DNA from: Sphingobacteriales bacterium | GTDB taxonomy: Bacteria; Bacteroidota; Bacteroidia; Chitinophagales; JADIYW01 | Reading direction: 5' to 3' | Length of the DNA: 64,000 nt | NCBI GenBank assembly: GCA_016719635.1 | Contig: JADJYT010000010.1 | Location: forward strand, 1-64,000 | In this document: piece after piece, positions 43,328-52,561 of the stretch | Numbering within the stretch: the stretch's first letter is position 1 | How the letters are laid out: each line of letters begins with the position of its first letter | Program-made: the position numbers and the translations under genes | The notes under the pieces: generated by a model | Told to the model about the DNA's origin: nothing | What the model saw: the letters and a program-made list of their open reading frames with translations, nothing else | The model's database searches: none

Positions 43328-46243
43328 TTATTTTAGTATCGCATCATAGAGTACCTGTTGTATTTTTGGCCGGATGTTCTGTTTGGCCAAATTGTTGACT
43401 TCCGCACTTGGATATACCCGATTGCAGAGAAATATGAAAATCAAATTATTCACCGGGTCCGCCCAGGCGATAGTGCCTGTAAAACCGGTATGCCCGAATG
43501 ATTCCGGTGACGCGGCGTCACAGGTGGGGCCATCCTGTCCGGGAGGAGTTGGTTTATCAAAGCCTATTGCACGGCGATTGTTCGGAAACTGTTTGGACGT
43601 AAAACTCTTTACCGTATACGGCTGATAATACCGGTATCCGCCATACACTCCTCTGTTCAGCAACAGCTGAAAGTATTTTGCCAGATCGTTTGCATTCGAA
43701 AATACACCTGCATGCCCGGCAACACCGCCCAGCAAAGCGGCGCCCTGGTCATGGACCGTTCCAAGCAACAGCGACTGCCTGAAATTTTTCTCGATTTCTG
43801 TCGGCATGATTTTATTGACATCATATCCATTCCATTTCGGATTGTATTGTGTATGATACATACCTAACGGTGCATACAGATATCTCTTTGTCAGGTTCTG
43901 CAACGAATCATTATATATTTTCTCAATGATTTGTTTCAATAAATAATAGCCCAGGTCACTGTATTTGTATTCCTTTCCGGATAATGCGCAATTATAAATC
44001 ATGCTCCAGACGGAATCCTGAAACGATTTTTTCAGAAAGAGACTGTCTGAAATTCTGACGGAAAACAACAAATCCTGTGTCTTGGAATACCATAAACTGT
44101 CGGGATTTCCTGCTGCATCCAATGAATTCTTGTAAAACGGAATCCACGCCGGCAAACCCGCCTGGTGACACAACATTTCCTTTATGATGATATCTTTTTT
44201 ATTGCAGCCTTCCGGGTAGGAATGGTAATCTCCCAGTCTTCTATTGACATCCAGCTTCCCCTGCTCCTGCATTTTCATTATCATGGGCAAGGTCGCCGTT
44301 ACTTTGGTCACCGATGCGATATCAAACAAATCGGTGGTTTTGGTGGCTATGGTATTGTCGTACGTATGAAACCCGTATGCTTTCTCGTAGACAACATTGC
44401 CGTCTTTAGCGACCAGCAGCTGTGCGCCCGGAAATATTTTGTCATCAATGGCTTTGTAAATGATGGCATCCGCCTTTTGCAGCGTTTTGCCGTTCATATT
44501 CACTTCGAGCGGGCTGCCGTATTTCAGACGCATATCAGACTGCGTACATTCGCCGTCACCGTATTGAAACTTCCCGACGGTCACCGGCAAAATCCCTTCC
44601 GCTCCTCGCGCTCCGAAAATGATTTGTGCCGTTATCGACTCCGCTTCCTCTTCTTCGTTATACCCGACAATCACGGTATTGAAATCCTGAAAATATTTTA
44701 AACTGTACGGCGAACCAAATACAGTCAGTATGGTCTGGGTTTGCCTGTTGAGCTGCTTTAAGAATGCAACAGCGTTATCCGTTAATCCAAAATTCTTGGA
44801 AGCAAAACGGCTCATATCCTGTATATCCGCTATGACGAGATGGTAACCTTTCAAAGTATCCAATACGTCCTTGAATGTTGCAGCACTTTCACTTTTGGGA
44901 ATATAAAAATGATCTACCTGTGTGTATTTATCGAGCGTATTGGAGAAAACCGTCTCTTTACCGCTGCCAACGCCTACATGTGCTATGCGCTTTTGCAGGT
45001 TTAATATCGGAAGTATATATCCGCTGTCCCGGGCTACTGTTATGGCGTTCTCCATCAGTCTATACTTCAGGAATTTAGACTGCTCGCTGTTGATATCCTC
45101 GTTAATACCCTCGAGCTTTATCGGTTCATATCGGTTCAGTCCCAACCAGTATTTAGCTGCCAATATTTTGCGCACCCGCCGGTTAATCAGTTCTTCCGGA
45201 ATAATGGAATCCTGTAATATTGTACAATGAATTTTTTCCATGGTTTTATCGATATTATCTGGAAACAGCATCATATCATTACCTGCCAGAATGGCCATCA
45301 CCTCTGCGGTACCGGAAGGGTAATATTTGGTAATGCCCTTCATGTTCATGGCATCTGTAAAAATCAACCCTTTGAATCCCATCGAATCGATTAATTTTTG
45401 CTGAACAATCTGCGGGGATAACGTTGCAGGGAAATTAGGTGCCGCATCAAGCGCCAGCACATTCAGGTGCGATACCATGATGCTGCCGACACCATAACGG
45501 ATAAATTGTGTAAAGGGATATAATTCGACAGCTTCCAATCGTTCCATCGAATGTTTGACTACGGGTAAATCTTTATGAGAATCCACGTCGGTATCTCCGT
45601 GTCCCGGAAAATGCTTACCGCTTGCGAGGATAGTATTATCCTGTAATCCCTGCATGTAGGCAATTCCTCTGCGCACGACGCCGAACTTGTTATCTCCGAA
45701 TGCACGGTCATTGATCACCGGATTATTCGGATTGCTGTTGACGTCAATATCCGGCGCGAAATTGATATGGATACCGATGCGTTTCATCTGACGGGCAATT
45801 TCTTTACCCATATCATAAATCAGCTCCGTATTATCAATGGCTCCAAGGGTCAGCTGCCGAGGATACGAAATGGTATTATCCAGACGCATGCCTAAACCCC
45901 ATTCCCCGTCAAACCCTATCCAAAGCGGTGATTTGCTTTCCGCCTGGTAACGATTGGTCAGCTCTGCCTGTTTTTGGGGCGTTCCCTGAAAAAATATCAG
46001 CCCACCCACCTTGTAGTCTTTAATGTACTTGTCTACTGACTGATAACTGGCTTCATCCTTATTGGAATAGGCGGCCACCATAAACAACTGGCCGATTTTT
46101 TCATCCAGCGTCATATTTTTCAGCAGGGAATCTACCCAGGCATTCGATGTATCTTTTAAATAAGGAGGATCGGCTGCATAAGAGCAGGCGATAAACAGTA
46201 AACAGTAAACGGTAAACAGTATTTTACATTTCAATCCTTGCAT
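43328..46243 (-). CDS. NagZ-like GH3 beta-N-acetylglucosaminidase fused to a serine beta-lactamase-type hydrolase
   Basis: 971 residues. An N-terminal signal with LFIAC20 fits a lipoprotein. GH3 domain about 30-400 carries the NagZ signature KHFPGHGDTDVDSHKDLP (about 208-225), the His/Asp loop that cleaves N-acetylglucosamine from muropeptides. After a GH3 C-terminal-like region (to about 590) a class C beta-lactamase/transpeptidase-like domain has S644-x-x-K647 (SVTK), a YSD near 760 and HTG near 916. Such fusions are known in Bacteroidota and are thought to act in wall recycling. Four 7-bp tandem repeats lie in the signal-peptide codons (46190-46217). It diverges from mutL. Confidence 0.93.
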   Translation of the reverse strand: MQGLKCKILFTVYCLLFIACSYAADPPYLKDTSNAWVDSLLKNMTLDEKIGQLFMVAAYSNKDEASYQSVDKYIKDYKVGGLIFFQGTPQKQAELTNRYQAESKSPLWIGFDGEWGLGMRLDNTISYPRQLTLGAIDNTELIYDMGKEIARQMKRIGIHINFAPDIDVNSNPNNPVINDRAFGDNKFGVVRRGIAYMQGLQDNTILASGKHFPGHGDTDVDSHKDLPVVKHSMERLEAVELYPFTQFIRYGVGSIMVSHLNVLALDAAPNFPATLSPQIVQQKLIDSMGFKGLIFTDAMNMKGITKYYPSGTAEVMAILAGNDMMLFPDNIDKTMEKIHCTILQDSIIPEELINRRVRKILAAKYWLGLNRYEPIKLEGINEDINSEQSKFLKYRLMENAITVARDSGYILPILNLQKRIAHVGVGSGKETVFSNTLDKYTQVDHFYIPKSESAATFKDVLDTLKGYHLVIADIQDMSRFASKNFGLTDNAVAFLKQLNRQTQTILTVFGSPYSLKYFQDFNTVIVGYNEEEEAESITAQIIFGARGAEGILPVTVGKFQYGDGECTQSDMRLKYGSPLEVNMNGKTLQKADAIIYKAIDDKIFPGAQLLVAKDGNVVYEKAYGFHTYDNTIATKTTDLFDIASVTKVTATLPMIMKMQEQGKLDVNRRLGDYHSYPEGCNKKDIIIKEMLCHQAGLPAWIPFYKNSLDAAGNPDSLWYSKTQDLLFSVRISDSLFLKKSFQDSVWSMIYNCALSGKEYKYSDLGYYLLKQIIEKIYNDSLQNLTKRYLYAPLGMYHTQYNPKWNGYDVNKIMPTEIEKNFRQSLLLGTVHDQGAALLGGVAGHAGVFSNANDLAKYFQLLLNRGVYGGYRYYQPYTVKSFTSKQFPNNRRAIGFDKPTPPGQDGPTCDAASPESFGHTGFTGTIAWADPVNNLIFIFLCNRVYPSAEVNNLAKQNIRPKIQQVLYDAILK
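46190..46217 (-). repeat. Heptanucleotide tandem repeat in the signal-peptide codons
   Basis: Read on the coding strand: GTTTACC, GTTTACT, GTTTACT, GTTTATC, four units of 7 bp with one or two changed bases. They encode most of FTVYCLLFI. As 7 is not a multiple of 3, gain or loss of one unit would shift the frame. Confidence 0.7.
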
Positions 46244-46423
46244 CTTATAAACCGTTACAATAATCAGTCCTAAAGTTGCCCAAACATACTAAAATTCATT
46301 TCTTTCCTGCCGGCAAACTTTACACTTTGGTGGAAACACCTGTTTTGATGATAATTTAATGCCCCAAATAACAGCATTTAACACGTGGTAACGCTTACAA
46401 TTTTGTAATATTGTGTGAACTAT

Positions 46424-48313
46424 ATGTCTGATATCATACGATTATTGCCCGATGCCATTGCCAACCAGATTGCCGCCGGTGAAGTGATTCAGCGCCCGGC
46501 ATCTGTGGTGAAAGAATTGCTGGAAAACAGTGTGGATTCAGGCGCTAAAAACATTCAGTTAATTGTAAAAGACGCCGGCCGTGCACTCATACAGGTGGTG
46601 GATGACGGCTGTGGCATGAGTGAAACCGATGCCCGTATGTGCTTCGAACGGCACGCCACTTCAAAAATCACCAAAATTGAAGATTTGTTCGCCCTGCATA
46701 CCTTTGGATTCCGGGGAGAAGCGATGGCATCCATCGCAGCTGTGGCGCAGGTAGAACTCAAAACAAAATTACATACCAAAGAAATTGGAACGATACTGAT
46801 TGCCGAGGGTTCAAAAGTGGTATTACAGGAACCTTGTTCGCACAATGCAGGCACCTCAATTTCCGTCAAAAATCTATTTTATAATGTTCCGGCACGCCGG
46901 AATTTCCTGAAATCGAATCCGATAGAAACCAAGCACATACTGGATGAATTTATCCATGTGGCATTGGCCAATCCGGACATCTTCTTTACCTTGCACCACA
47001 ACGGCATAGAAATCTATCACCTCAATCCCGGTAATCTTCGTCAGCGGATAGTGGGCATCTTTGGGAAAAGTTACAATGAAAAATTAGTCCCGATAGAAGA
47101 ACTGACAGATTATGTAAGTGTTCGGGGCTTTATTGGGAAACCGGAACTCAGTAAGAAAACACGGGGAGAGCAGTTCTTCTTTGTGAACAACCGGTTCATC
47201 AAAAATAATTTCTTAAATCATGCCATTTCAAAGGCATACGATGGTTTGATAACGGATAAAAACTTTCCCTTCTATTGCCTTTTCATTGACATTGAACCGG
47301 GTGCCATTGATATCAATGTACATCCTACCAAACAGGAAATAAAGTTTGAAGATGAAAAATCCATCTGGTTACTGCTGAACGCCGCTGCCAAACACGGACT
47401 TTCCCAATACAGTGTAATGCCGACCATAGATTTCGAACACGAATCTAATTTCAATCAACTGGTGGATGAACGAGTGTATAACGAACAACCGTTTAAAGTA
47501 GTGCAGTCCAAATTAAACTCGGACACGAACACCAGAGGCTCGTATCATTCGCCGTTTGATAAAGATATTCCCGCCACACATCAGAAGGATTTTCCGAGGG
47601 AAAGAACGGGAGGTTTTGATGGCTGGAAAAAACTATATGAAATCGACGAAGAAACGGCAGAAAGAACCGTAACGATACGCAGTAAGATGGATCAGCTGGA
47701 GGCGTTGGAAAGTGAGAATGAGATCTCCAATAACCCCTTTAAAAATGAACGTTTCGAGCCGATACAATTACACGAACGCTATATTTTAACCCAAATTCGC
47801 AGCGGATTTATCCTGATAGACCAGCACAAGGCACATCAGCGTGTATTGTACGAGCAATACCTGCAGAACTTATCCAATCAGCCGGCAGCTTCCCAACAGA
47901 CCTTATTTCCCAAGACACTGGAATTAAGCGGCAGCGATGCTGCAATGTTGCAGGAAATATTGCCGGAACTGAGAGTTTTGGGATTTGACATTGAATTTTT
48001 TGGCGGAACTACTTTTGTGATACACGGCATGCCGGGTGATCTGAAAGATGAGAACGAAAACCAACTGATAGAAAGATTGTTAGAAGACTATAAAAACAGC
48101 AGTAAAACGGACAGCTTTGACAAAAGAAAGAATATTGCAAAAACATTAGCCTATCAGACCGCCGTTAAGTCGGGCCAATTGTTGGACAAGGCGTCCATGC
48201 AGCAACTGATAGATGAATTGTTTGCCTGCGAGCAGCCCAACATCAATCCGGTTGGATTAGCTACTTTTACACAATATTCTTTTGATGAAATTGAACGAAA
48301 ATTTAATTCCTAA
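46424..48313 (+). CDS. mutL: DNA mismatch repair protein MutL
   Basis: 629 residues from the ATG at 46424 (MSDIIRLLPDAIANQIAAGEV); a GTG 9 bp upstream is possible but less likely. GHKL ATPase motifs: ELLENSVDSGA (31-41), VVDDGCGMS, HATSKI and FGFRGEAMASIAAVA. The variable linker lies at about 330-440. The C-terminal dimerisation domain has IDQHKAHQRVLYE where endonuclease-type MutL proteins have DQHAx2Ex4E; the first Glu reads Gln, so intrinsic nicking is doubtful. It heads a cluster with two rhomboids and an EEP-family protein. Confidence 0.96.
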   Translation: MSDIIRLLPDAIANQIAAGEVIQRPASVVKELLENSVDSGAKNIQLIVKDAGRALIQVVDDGCGMSETDARMCFERHATSKITKIEDLFALHTFGFRGEAMASIAAVAQVELKTKLHTKEIGTILIAEGSKVVLQEPCSHNAGTSISVKNLFYNVPARRNFLKSNPIETKHILDEFIHVALANPDIFFTLHHNGIEIYHLNPGNLRQRIVGIFGKSYNEKLVPIEELTDYVSVRGFIGKPELSKKTRGEQFFFVNNRFIKNNFLNHAISKAYDGLITDKNFPFYCLFIDIEPGAIDINVHPTKQEIKFEDEKSIWLLLNAAAKHGLSQYSVMPTIDFEHESNFNQLVDERVYNEQPFKVVQSKLNSDTNTRGSYHSPFDKDIPATHQKDFPRERTGGFDGWKKLYEIDEETAERTVTIRSKMDQLEALESENEISNNPFKNERFEPIQLHERYILTQIRSGFILIDQHKAHQRVLYEQYLQNLSNQPAASQQTLFPKTLELSGSDAAMLQEILPELRVLGFDIEFFGGTTFVIHGMPGDLKDENENQLIERLLEDYKNSSKTDSFDKRKNIAKTLAYQTAVKSGQLLDKASMQQLIDELFACEQPNINPVGLATFTQYSFDEIERKFNS

Positions 48314-48344
48314 TCCCTAAAGTGAACTATTTTATACTACGAAG

Positions 48345-49058
48345 ATGAATCAATTCAGACGATTTGGCGGAATAATGGACATGAGTCCTGTTGTGAAGAA
48401 CCTGATACTCTTGAATGTACTGGTGTTTGTCGCCTGTTTGTTATATCCGAACCTGACAGGACTGTTTGCCATGCACTATCCGTCCAACCCGGATTTCAAG
48501 CCCTGGCAGTTGGTGACGCACATGTTTACGCATGGCGGGCTCCTGCACATTTTCTTTAACATGTATGCCCTGTTTAACTTTGGTGCCTTATTAGAAAATG
48601 ACCGCGTACTGGGCAGCAAGCGATTTGCGTTCCTATACTTATTTTCCGGTTTTGGAGCCATTTTCTTTCATTTAGCCATCAACGCGATCATGGCGTATAA
48701 CTATACCGGTACGATCATGTTCAACAATGAGAGTATCGCCAACTTAACCTTAAGCGCAGACGCCATCAAGAATCTGTCCGCCATCTATTATTCCGGTGTG
48801 GTGGGTGCTTCCGGAGCCATTTATGGCCTGCTGGCAGCATTCGGCTACTTATTCCCCAATACGCCTCTGATGTTCCTGTTCATTCCGGTGCCTATCAAGG
48901 CAAAATATATGATCCCATTGGTCATCATAGCGTATGATATCGCTTTTGCACAATATGGACTGGATAATGTGGCGCATTATGCGCATATCGGTGGCGCGGT
49001 CTTTGGATTTTTATTAATTTTATTTTGGAATAAAACCAGTAAGGAAACTTTTTACTAA
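48345..49058 (+). CDS. Rhomboid family intramembrane serine protease
   Basis: 237 residues with six membrane segments. The catalytic Ser is S156 in GASGAIYG and the catalytic His is H214 in HYAHIGGAVFGF; the HGGLLHIFFNMYALF segment (helix 2) is also characteristic. Cuts transmembrane substrates within the bilayer; substrate unknown. It starts 31 bp after mutL and is followed 30 bp later by a second rhomboid. Confidence 0.93.
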   Translation: MNQFRRFGGIMDMSPVVKNLILLNVLVFVACLLYPNLTGLFAMHYPSNPDFKPWQLVTHMFTHGGLLHIFFNMYALFNFGALLENDRVLGSKRFAFLYLFSGFGAIFFHLAINAIMAYNYTGTIMFNNESIANLTLSADAIKNLSAIYYSGVVGASGAIYGLLAAFGYLFPNTPLMFLFIPVPIKAKYMIPLVIIAYDIAFAQYGLDNVAHYAHIGGAVFGFLLILFWNKTSKETFY

Positions 49059-49088
49059 TTATTTTAATCAGGAGTTAACCAACAGCCT

Positions 49089-50021
49089 ATGTACGGAAAT
49101 TCCGTTTGGGACGATATAAAATGGCAGTTCAGGTACGGCACGGATTTAATCAAATTAATCCTTGTCAATATCGCCGTGTTTCTGGTGATCAACCTTGTCC
49201 AGCTGGTTTTGTTTTTTGCACAAAAACAGGGTGCCTTTGAATTAACCCATTGGCTATCGCTTTATGCGTCCTTCCCGAAGTTAGCACATCAGCCGTGGGG
49301 TATCCTTACCTATATGTTTGTGCATGAAAGTTTCTGGCATATCTTATGGAATATGCTGGGCTTGTATTGGTTCGGCCAGATATTGCAGGATATGATCGAC
49401 AAACCTAAACTATTGCCTTTGTATCTTTTCGGAGGCATCTTTGGCGGCTTGCTGTACATCCTGTTTTACAATATCTTTCCGGTCTTTAATACCGTGCTGG
49501 GAAGCGCTACCTGTATCGGGGCTTCTGCAGCCGTTATGGCTGTCGTACTTGCCGCGGCGACCATTGCACCGAATATGGAACTGATGCTGTTCTTATTCGG
49601 CTCTGTAAAAATAAAATGGATTGCATTGGTTTATGTGGTGCTGGACATTATAAATATCCAGAACGGGAATGCCGGCGGGCATATCGCACATTTAGGCGGC
49701 GCATTGTTCGGATTCATTTTCATCAAACAGCTGCAGAATGGAAATGATTTATCCAAATCATTTTACATGGCAACAGATTTTCTTCCCAACTTATTTAAAA
49801 AGAAATCCAAACTGAAAGTCGTACATAAGAAAGAATATGCGTTTACTTCAGGACAACACAACAAAGAAAAAGTGAATACACAAAAAAACAAGACGCATCT
49901 GGATACCATCAGTAAACAGGAACGATTAGATGCCATTTTGGATAAGATCAATCGTTCCACCTACGATAGCCTGACCAAGGAAGAAAAAGATTTTTTATTT
50001 AAAATCAGCCAGGAGGACTGA
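49089..50021 (+). CDS. Second rhomboid protease with C-terminal cytoplasmic extension
   Basis: 310 residues. Six-helix rhomboid core with S146 in CIGASAAVMA (GASA in place of the usual GASG) and H201 in GHIAHLGGALFGF; HESFWHILWNMLGLYWFG marks helix 2. After about residue 225 there is a soluble tail, basic at first (KKKSKLKVVHKKEYAF), ending in RLDAILDKINRSTYDSLTKEEKDFLFKIS, a short domain seen on Bacteroidota rhomboids. The two rhomboids may act together or on different substrates. It is co-directional with mutL. Confidence 0.9.
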   Translation: MYGNSVWDDIKWQFRYGTDLIKLILVNIAVFLVINLVQLVLFFAQKQGAFELTHWLSLYASFPKLAHQPWGILTYMFVHESFWHILWNMLGLYWFGQILQDMIDKPKLLPLYLFGGIFGGLLYILFYNIFPVFNTVLGSATCIGASAAVMAVVLAAATIAPNMELMLFLFGSVKIKWIALVYVVLDIINIQNGNAGGHIAHLGGALFGFIFIKQLQNGNDLSKSFYMATDFLPNLFKKKSKLKVVHKKEYAFTSGQHNKEKVNTQKNKTHLDTISKQERLDAILDKINRSTYDSLTKEEKDFLFKISQED

Positions 50022-50066
50022 GTTTGCATATCAATTTTTGATTATATTTCAGTTTCAAACGATCGA

Positions 50067-51182
50067 ATGAAGTTTTTAAAATGGCTATTATCCTTCTCCT
50101 CCCGAACTGCCAATGTTGTCTTTGTGGTGCTTCTGCTGATAAGCCTTTCAGCTTCTTATATCAGTCCTGAAAAGATATGGTTCTTTCCATTTGTCGGCAT
50201 GCTGCTGCCATTCTTGCTATTTGTCAATATCCTTTTCATCATCATCTGGATCTTGAGAAAAAGATATTTTGCCGTGATTTCCTGCCTGGCACTTGCAGCC
50301 TGCATGCCTCAGATACTAAGACTGACGGCAACCAACATCGGGAAACCTAAAAAAAGCAAATCTGCACACAATATTAAAGTAATGTCCTACAACGTGCGTG
50401 ATTTTGATTTGTACAACTGGAGTGAGAACATCCATTCCAAAGAAAAGATATTTGAAACCATCCATGAAAAGAATCCGGATGTCATCTGTTTCCAGGAATT
50501 CTATAACGATACCACGGCAGAGTTCAGCACCATACAGCATTTGATACAGATGGGATATACACACTACTATTTTACCAAAGAACTCGTGCTGCGCAACACC
50601 GATGAATGGGGCATCGCCTTGTTTTCCAAATTTCCCATTAAAAATCATGGGGAAATCATCAAACAATCCTTTAAAACCGGCTACGGGAAAAGGCCGTTCA
50701 GAGGCCAGTATGCCGATATTGAAATCGGCGATACCGTTATCCGGTTTGTGAATGTCCATCTGCAGTCCATCTACTTTGGCAGCCGGGATTATGAGACGAT
50801 TGAAGAATTCCGTTCGACGCAAAATGTCAATGAGCATGGGGCAAAAAGTATTATCCTGAAACTAAAGAGAGCGTTTGAAAGAAGAGCACAGCAGGCAGAC
50901 GAATTAAGAGCGTTTTTAAATGCACAAACAAAGCCTGTCATCCTGTGCGGAGATTTCAACGACCTGCCTAATTCGTATGTCTCCAACACCATTTCGAAGA
51001 ATCTGAAAGACGCCTTCCTGGATTACGGGTTTGGGATTGGACGTACCTATAACGGAAAGATTCCGTTTCTGAGAATCGACTATATCCTTACGTCTCCGTA
51101 CATCGAAGTGCACCAATTTGAGAAAGTGAACAATACTATTTCAGATCATTTTCCGGTGTATGCAGAACTGTCTACATATTAA
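50067..51182 (+). CDS. Endonuclease/exonuclease/phosphatase family membrane protein
   Basis: 371 residues. Two to three N-terminal membrane segments (about 15-90), then an EEP (DNase I-like) domain: MSYNVRDFDLYNW, DVICFQEFYND with the metal-binding Glu, CGDFNDLP and the final SDHFPV with the catalytic Asp-His pair. The catalytic domain probably faces the periplasm. The substrate may be a phosphodiester or phospholipid. It is the last gene of the mutL cluster; its 3' end overlaps the convergent GT2 gene by 11 bp. Confidence 0.9.
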   Translation: MKFLKWLLSFSSRTANVVFVVLLLISLSASYISPEKIWFFPFVGMLLPFLLFVNILFIIIWILRKRYFAVISCLALAACMPQILRLTATNIGKPKKSKSAHNIKVMSYNVRDFDLYNWSENIHSKEKIFETIHEKNPDVICFQEFYNDTTAEFSTIQHLIQMGYTHYYFTKELVLRNTDEWGIALFSKFPIKNHGEIIKQSFKTGYGKRPFRGQYADIEIGDTVIRFVNVHLQSIYFGSRDYETIEEFRSTQNVNEHGAKSIILKLKRAFERRAQQADELRAFLNAQTKPVILCGDFNDLPNSYVSNTISKNLKDAFLDYGFGIGRTYNGKIPFLRIDYILTSPYIEVHQFEKVNNTISDHFPVYAELSTY

Positions 51183-52113
51183 CCTTATCGCTGACGGGAT
51201 AATGGTTTCTGTCGGCTCCGTTGCGCGCCACCAGCTCGCCCAGGAATCCGGCAACAAATAACTGCGTACCGACGATTATCGTTAAGATACCCAAGTAAAA
51301 GATAGGCCTGTTCGTCATACCGACAATACCAAAAATGGTTTTTGTAATCGTCAGGTATATCAGAATTAGAATACCAAAGAAGAAGGACAATACGCCCAAT
51401 GTTCCGAATATATGCATCGGACGTTTTCCATACCTTCCTACAAAAGTAATGCTCATTAGATCCAGGAACCCGTTCACAAAACGTTCGATGCCAAATTTGG
51501 TGGTTCCGTATTTGCGTTCGCGGTGCAGTACGGGCTTTTCCGTTATCCTGTCAAATCCCGCCCATTTGGCGATGACCGGAATATAGCGGTGCATTTCGCC
51601 GTACACTTCAATACTCTTTACCACTTTCTTCTGGTAGGCTTTCAGCCCGCAGTTAAAATCGTGGAGGTTATGAATACCGGACACGGAACGGGTAACCGCA
51701 TTGAATAATTTAGTCGGTAGCGTTTTGGTTATGGGATCGTAGCGTTTTTTCTTCCATCCGGAAACGAGGTGATAACCATCCTCCGCAATCATCCTATACA
51801 GCTCCGGTATTTCATCCGGCGAATCCTGCAGGTCCGCATCCATCGTGATGACCACATCGCCCTGCGCCGCTTCAAAGCCCACCTGTAAGGCGGCCGACTT
51901 GCCGTAATTGCGCTGAAAGCGTATTCCTCTGATAGCCGGATTCTTTTCAGATGCCGTTTTTATCACCTGCCAGGAATTGTCCTTACTGCCATCGTCTACT
52001 GCAATCACTTCGTAGGAGAAATGATGCTCGGCCATCACCCTCTCTATCCAGGCAAATAATTCCGGCAGCGATTCATCTTCATTCAACAACGGTATGACGA
52101 TACTGATATTCAA
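51172..52113 (-). CDS. Glycosyltransferase family 2 with C-terminal membrane helices
   Basis: 313 residues. GT-A fold: ISIVIPLLNEDESLPELFAWI, VDDGSKDNSW, DADLQDSPDEIP (metal-binding DxD) and GLKAYQKKVVKSI. Two membrane helices follow (about 230-255 and 265-290). This is the architecture of polyprenyl-phosphate sugar transferases (DPM/ArnC/GtrB type), which load a sugar onto a lipid carrier at the inner membrane. It starts 2 bp after the stop of the DUF4199 gene, so it belongs to the BatA-dihydroorotase operon. Confidence 0.93.
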   Translation of the reverse strand: MNISIVIPLLNEDESLPELFAWIERVMAEHHFSYEVIAVDDGSKDNSWQVIKTASEKNPAIRGIRFQRNYGKSAALQVGFEAAQGDVVITMDADLQDSPDEIPELYRMIAEDGYHLVSGWKKKRYDPITKTLPTKLFNAVTRSVSGIHNLHDFNCGLKAYQKKVVKSIEVYGEMHRYIPVIAKWAGFDRITEKPVLHRERKYGTTKFGIERFVNGFLDLMSITFVGRYGKRPMHIFGTLGVLSFFFGILILIYLTITKTIFGIVGMTNRPIFYLGILTIIVGTQLFVAGFLGELVARNGADRNHYPVSDKVNM

Positions 52114-52115
52114 GT

Positions 52116-52544
52116 TTATTCTTTCTTTAAAACAATGGCTAAAAGTAGTGAAAATATTATTCCTATCCCGCTGTATAACATCATCACAATGGCAAAAGCT
52201 CCTTTGGGCATCAGTTGGGTTCCCGTCATCTTAGAAAATATGGTGTAAAATGTACTGATAAAAATGGCCAATACCAGACTGGCCATCCAGCCGCCTAAAA
52301 ATCCCTGCATAAGGGAAAGTTTATTCCCCTGTATTTTCCTCGAAAGAAACTGTGTCATGCCCACCACTACCACAATGGAAGTCATCTGCAGAATCATAGC
52401 CTGCGGACGTCCGTACGGTAGTTTCTTTACATAAGCCAGTGTGAAAAAGGCAGCAAAGAACAGGGCAGATACCAATGCTGAAAACAACGTAATGGTGATG
52501 CCGCTCAATACACCTCTTGTGTTATTTTGGGGTAGTTCGTTCAT
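52116..52544 (-). CDS. DUF4199-like membrane protein
   Basis: 142 residues with four hydrophobic segments (about 13-37, 47-64, 79-100 and 117-139) and a KLSLMQGFLGGWMASL middle segment. Size, helix pattern and position between a dihydroorotase-like gene and a GT2 gene fit the DUF4199 family of Bacteroidota. Function unknown; it may be an accessory of the glycosyltransferase, to which it is coupled by a 2-bp gap. Confidence 0.7.
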   Translation of the reverse strand: MNELPQNNTRGVLSGITITLFSALVSALFFAAFFTLAYVKKLPYGRPQAMILQMTSIVVVVGMTQFLSRKIQGNKLSLMQGFLGGWMASLVLAIFISTFYTIFSKMTGTQLMPKGAFAIVMMLYSGIGIIFSLLLAIVLKKE

Positions 52545-52561
52545 ATCTCATTATCCGGTCA

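Noticed and set aside
44165..44701. Plus-strand open frame of 178 codons inside the GH3 fusion gene
   Set aside because: Antisense shadow; the minus strand encodes the conserved hydrolase here.
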